Assembly (NCBI GenBank): GCA_021295675.1 | Contig: JAGWBY010000082.1 | Coordinates: 4,749 to 19,091, forward strand | From: Candidatus Latescibacterota bacterium | GTDB lineage: Bacteria; Latescibacterota; UBA2968; UBA8231 | Direction of reading: 5' to 3' | DNA length: 14,343 bases | In this document: piece after piece, positions 14,190-14,343 of the stretch | How positions within the stretch are numbered: position 1 is the first letter of the stretch | How the letters are laid out: the number at the start of each line of letters is the position of its first letter | Notes under the pieces: model-generated | Database searches by the model: none | What the model saw: only the letters and a program-made list of their open reading frames with translations | Told to the model about the DNA's origin: nothing | Program-made: the position numbers and the translations under genes

Positions 14190-14343
14190 ATGCAAAACCG
14201 TATGCAGCGCCTTATAGCAGCCGTCTTGATCGTCCTGTTGGGCAGCGGCTCGGTCGTCGCCGACGCCAGCGACTGGCTGCCGCTGGCGGTGGGCAATTCG
14301 TGGACGTATAGCCATCGCTACAACGACCACCAAAACGATGACG
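14190..14343 (+). CDS. Secreted protein of unknown function, N-terminal part (runs off window)
   Basis: ATG 14190 follows AGGAGG at 14177-14182, which overlaps the preceding TAG stop. The first 51 residues show a classic signal peptide: basic MQNRMQR, hydrophobic LIAAVLIVLLGSGSVV, and a likely cleavage near VVADA-S. The mature start DWLPLAVGNSWTYSHRYND resembles the beginning of secreted proteins whose first strand reads LPLxxGNSWTY; that resemblance is not enough for a function. The overlap of its ribosome site with the previous stop suggests it was cotranscribed with the propeller-peptidase genes before the IS arrived. The IS may now reduce its expression. Confidence 0.75.
   Translation, partial: MQNRMQRLIAAVLIVLLGSGSVVADASDWLPLAVGNSWTYSHRYNDHQNDD

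Noticed and set aside
1..14343. CRISPR array, tRNA, rRNA or riboswitch
   Set aside because: I saw no regularly spaced direct repeats, no tRNA-like fold with a conserved T loop and no recognisable riboswitch core, including upstream of modA.

Overview
This window most likely comes from a GC-rich, metagenome-type bacterium with a Gram-negative style of secretion. The sequence alone does not fix the phylum. The mix of S-methyl-5'-thioadenosine phosphorylase, sulfatase and sialidase-like remnants, a molybdate ABC transporter and secreted proteins fits environmental lineages rich in sulfatases and sialidases, but that is an inference.

Left part (1-9110, GC-rich). A secreted-looking hypothetical gene enters from the left edge and ends at a strong hairpin. 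It converges on a frameshifted sialidase-like remnant. Next come mtnP (minus strand) and a RecB-nuclease/XPD-type helicase fusion (plus strand), which diverge from one short AT-rich promoter region. A palindromic dispersed repeat follows; a related copy lies downstream of mtnP. After it comes a molybdate transport operon: modA, whose 5' end is damaged, then intact modB and modC. A near-consensus sigma-70 promoter at the end of modC drives a cytidylate-kinase-like gene. That gene converges with a heavily damaged sulfatase on the minus strand.

Right part (9111-14343, visibly AT-richer up to the IS element). At about 9105-9111 the beheaded sulfatase abuts, head to head, a beheaded beta-propeller gene. 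A two-gene cassette, secreted beta-propeller protein plus secreted M23 (LytM-like) metallopeptidase, occurs twice in tandem. The upstream copy is decayed: the propeller has lost its 5' end, and the peptidase is truncated and has lost two zinc ligands. The downstream copy keeps its start sites, signal peptides and zinc ligands. Its peptidase gene has been cut by a 1098-bp IS30-family element. The peptidase stop codon is formed at the IS edge, and the rest of the gene continues in phase on the far side with no start codon of its own, ending at 14178. A further secreted protein gene begins at 14190 and leaves the window.

The main story is a secreted propeller/M23 cassette that has been duplicated, partly decayed and then interrupted by an IS element. 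It sits beside a rearrangement scar and several damaged genes. No RNA genes or CRISPR arrays were seen, and no stretch longer than about 180 bases lacks a gene or repeat.
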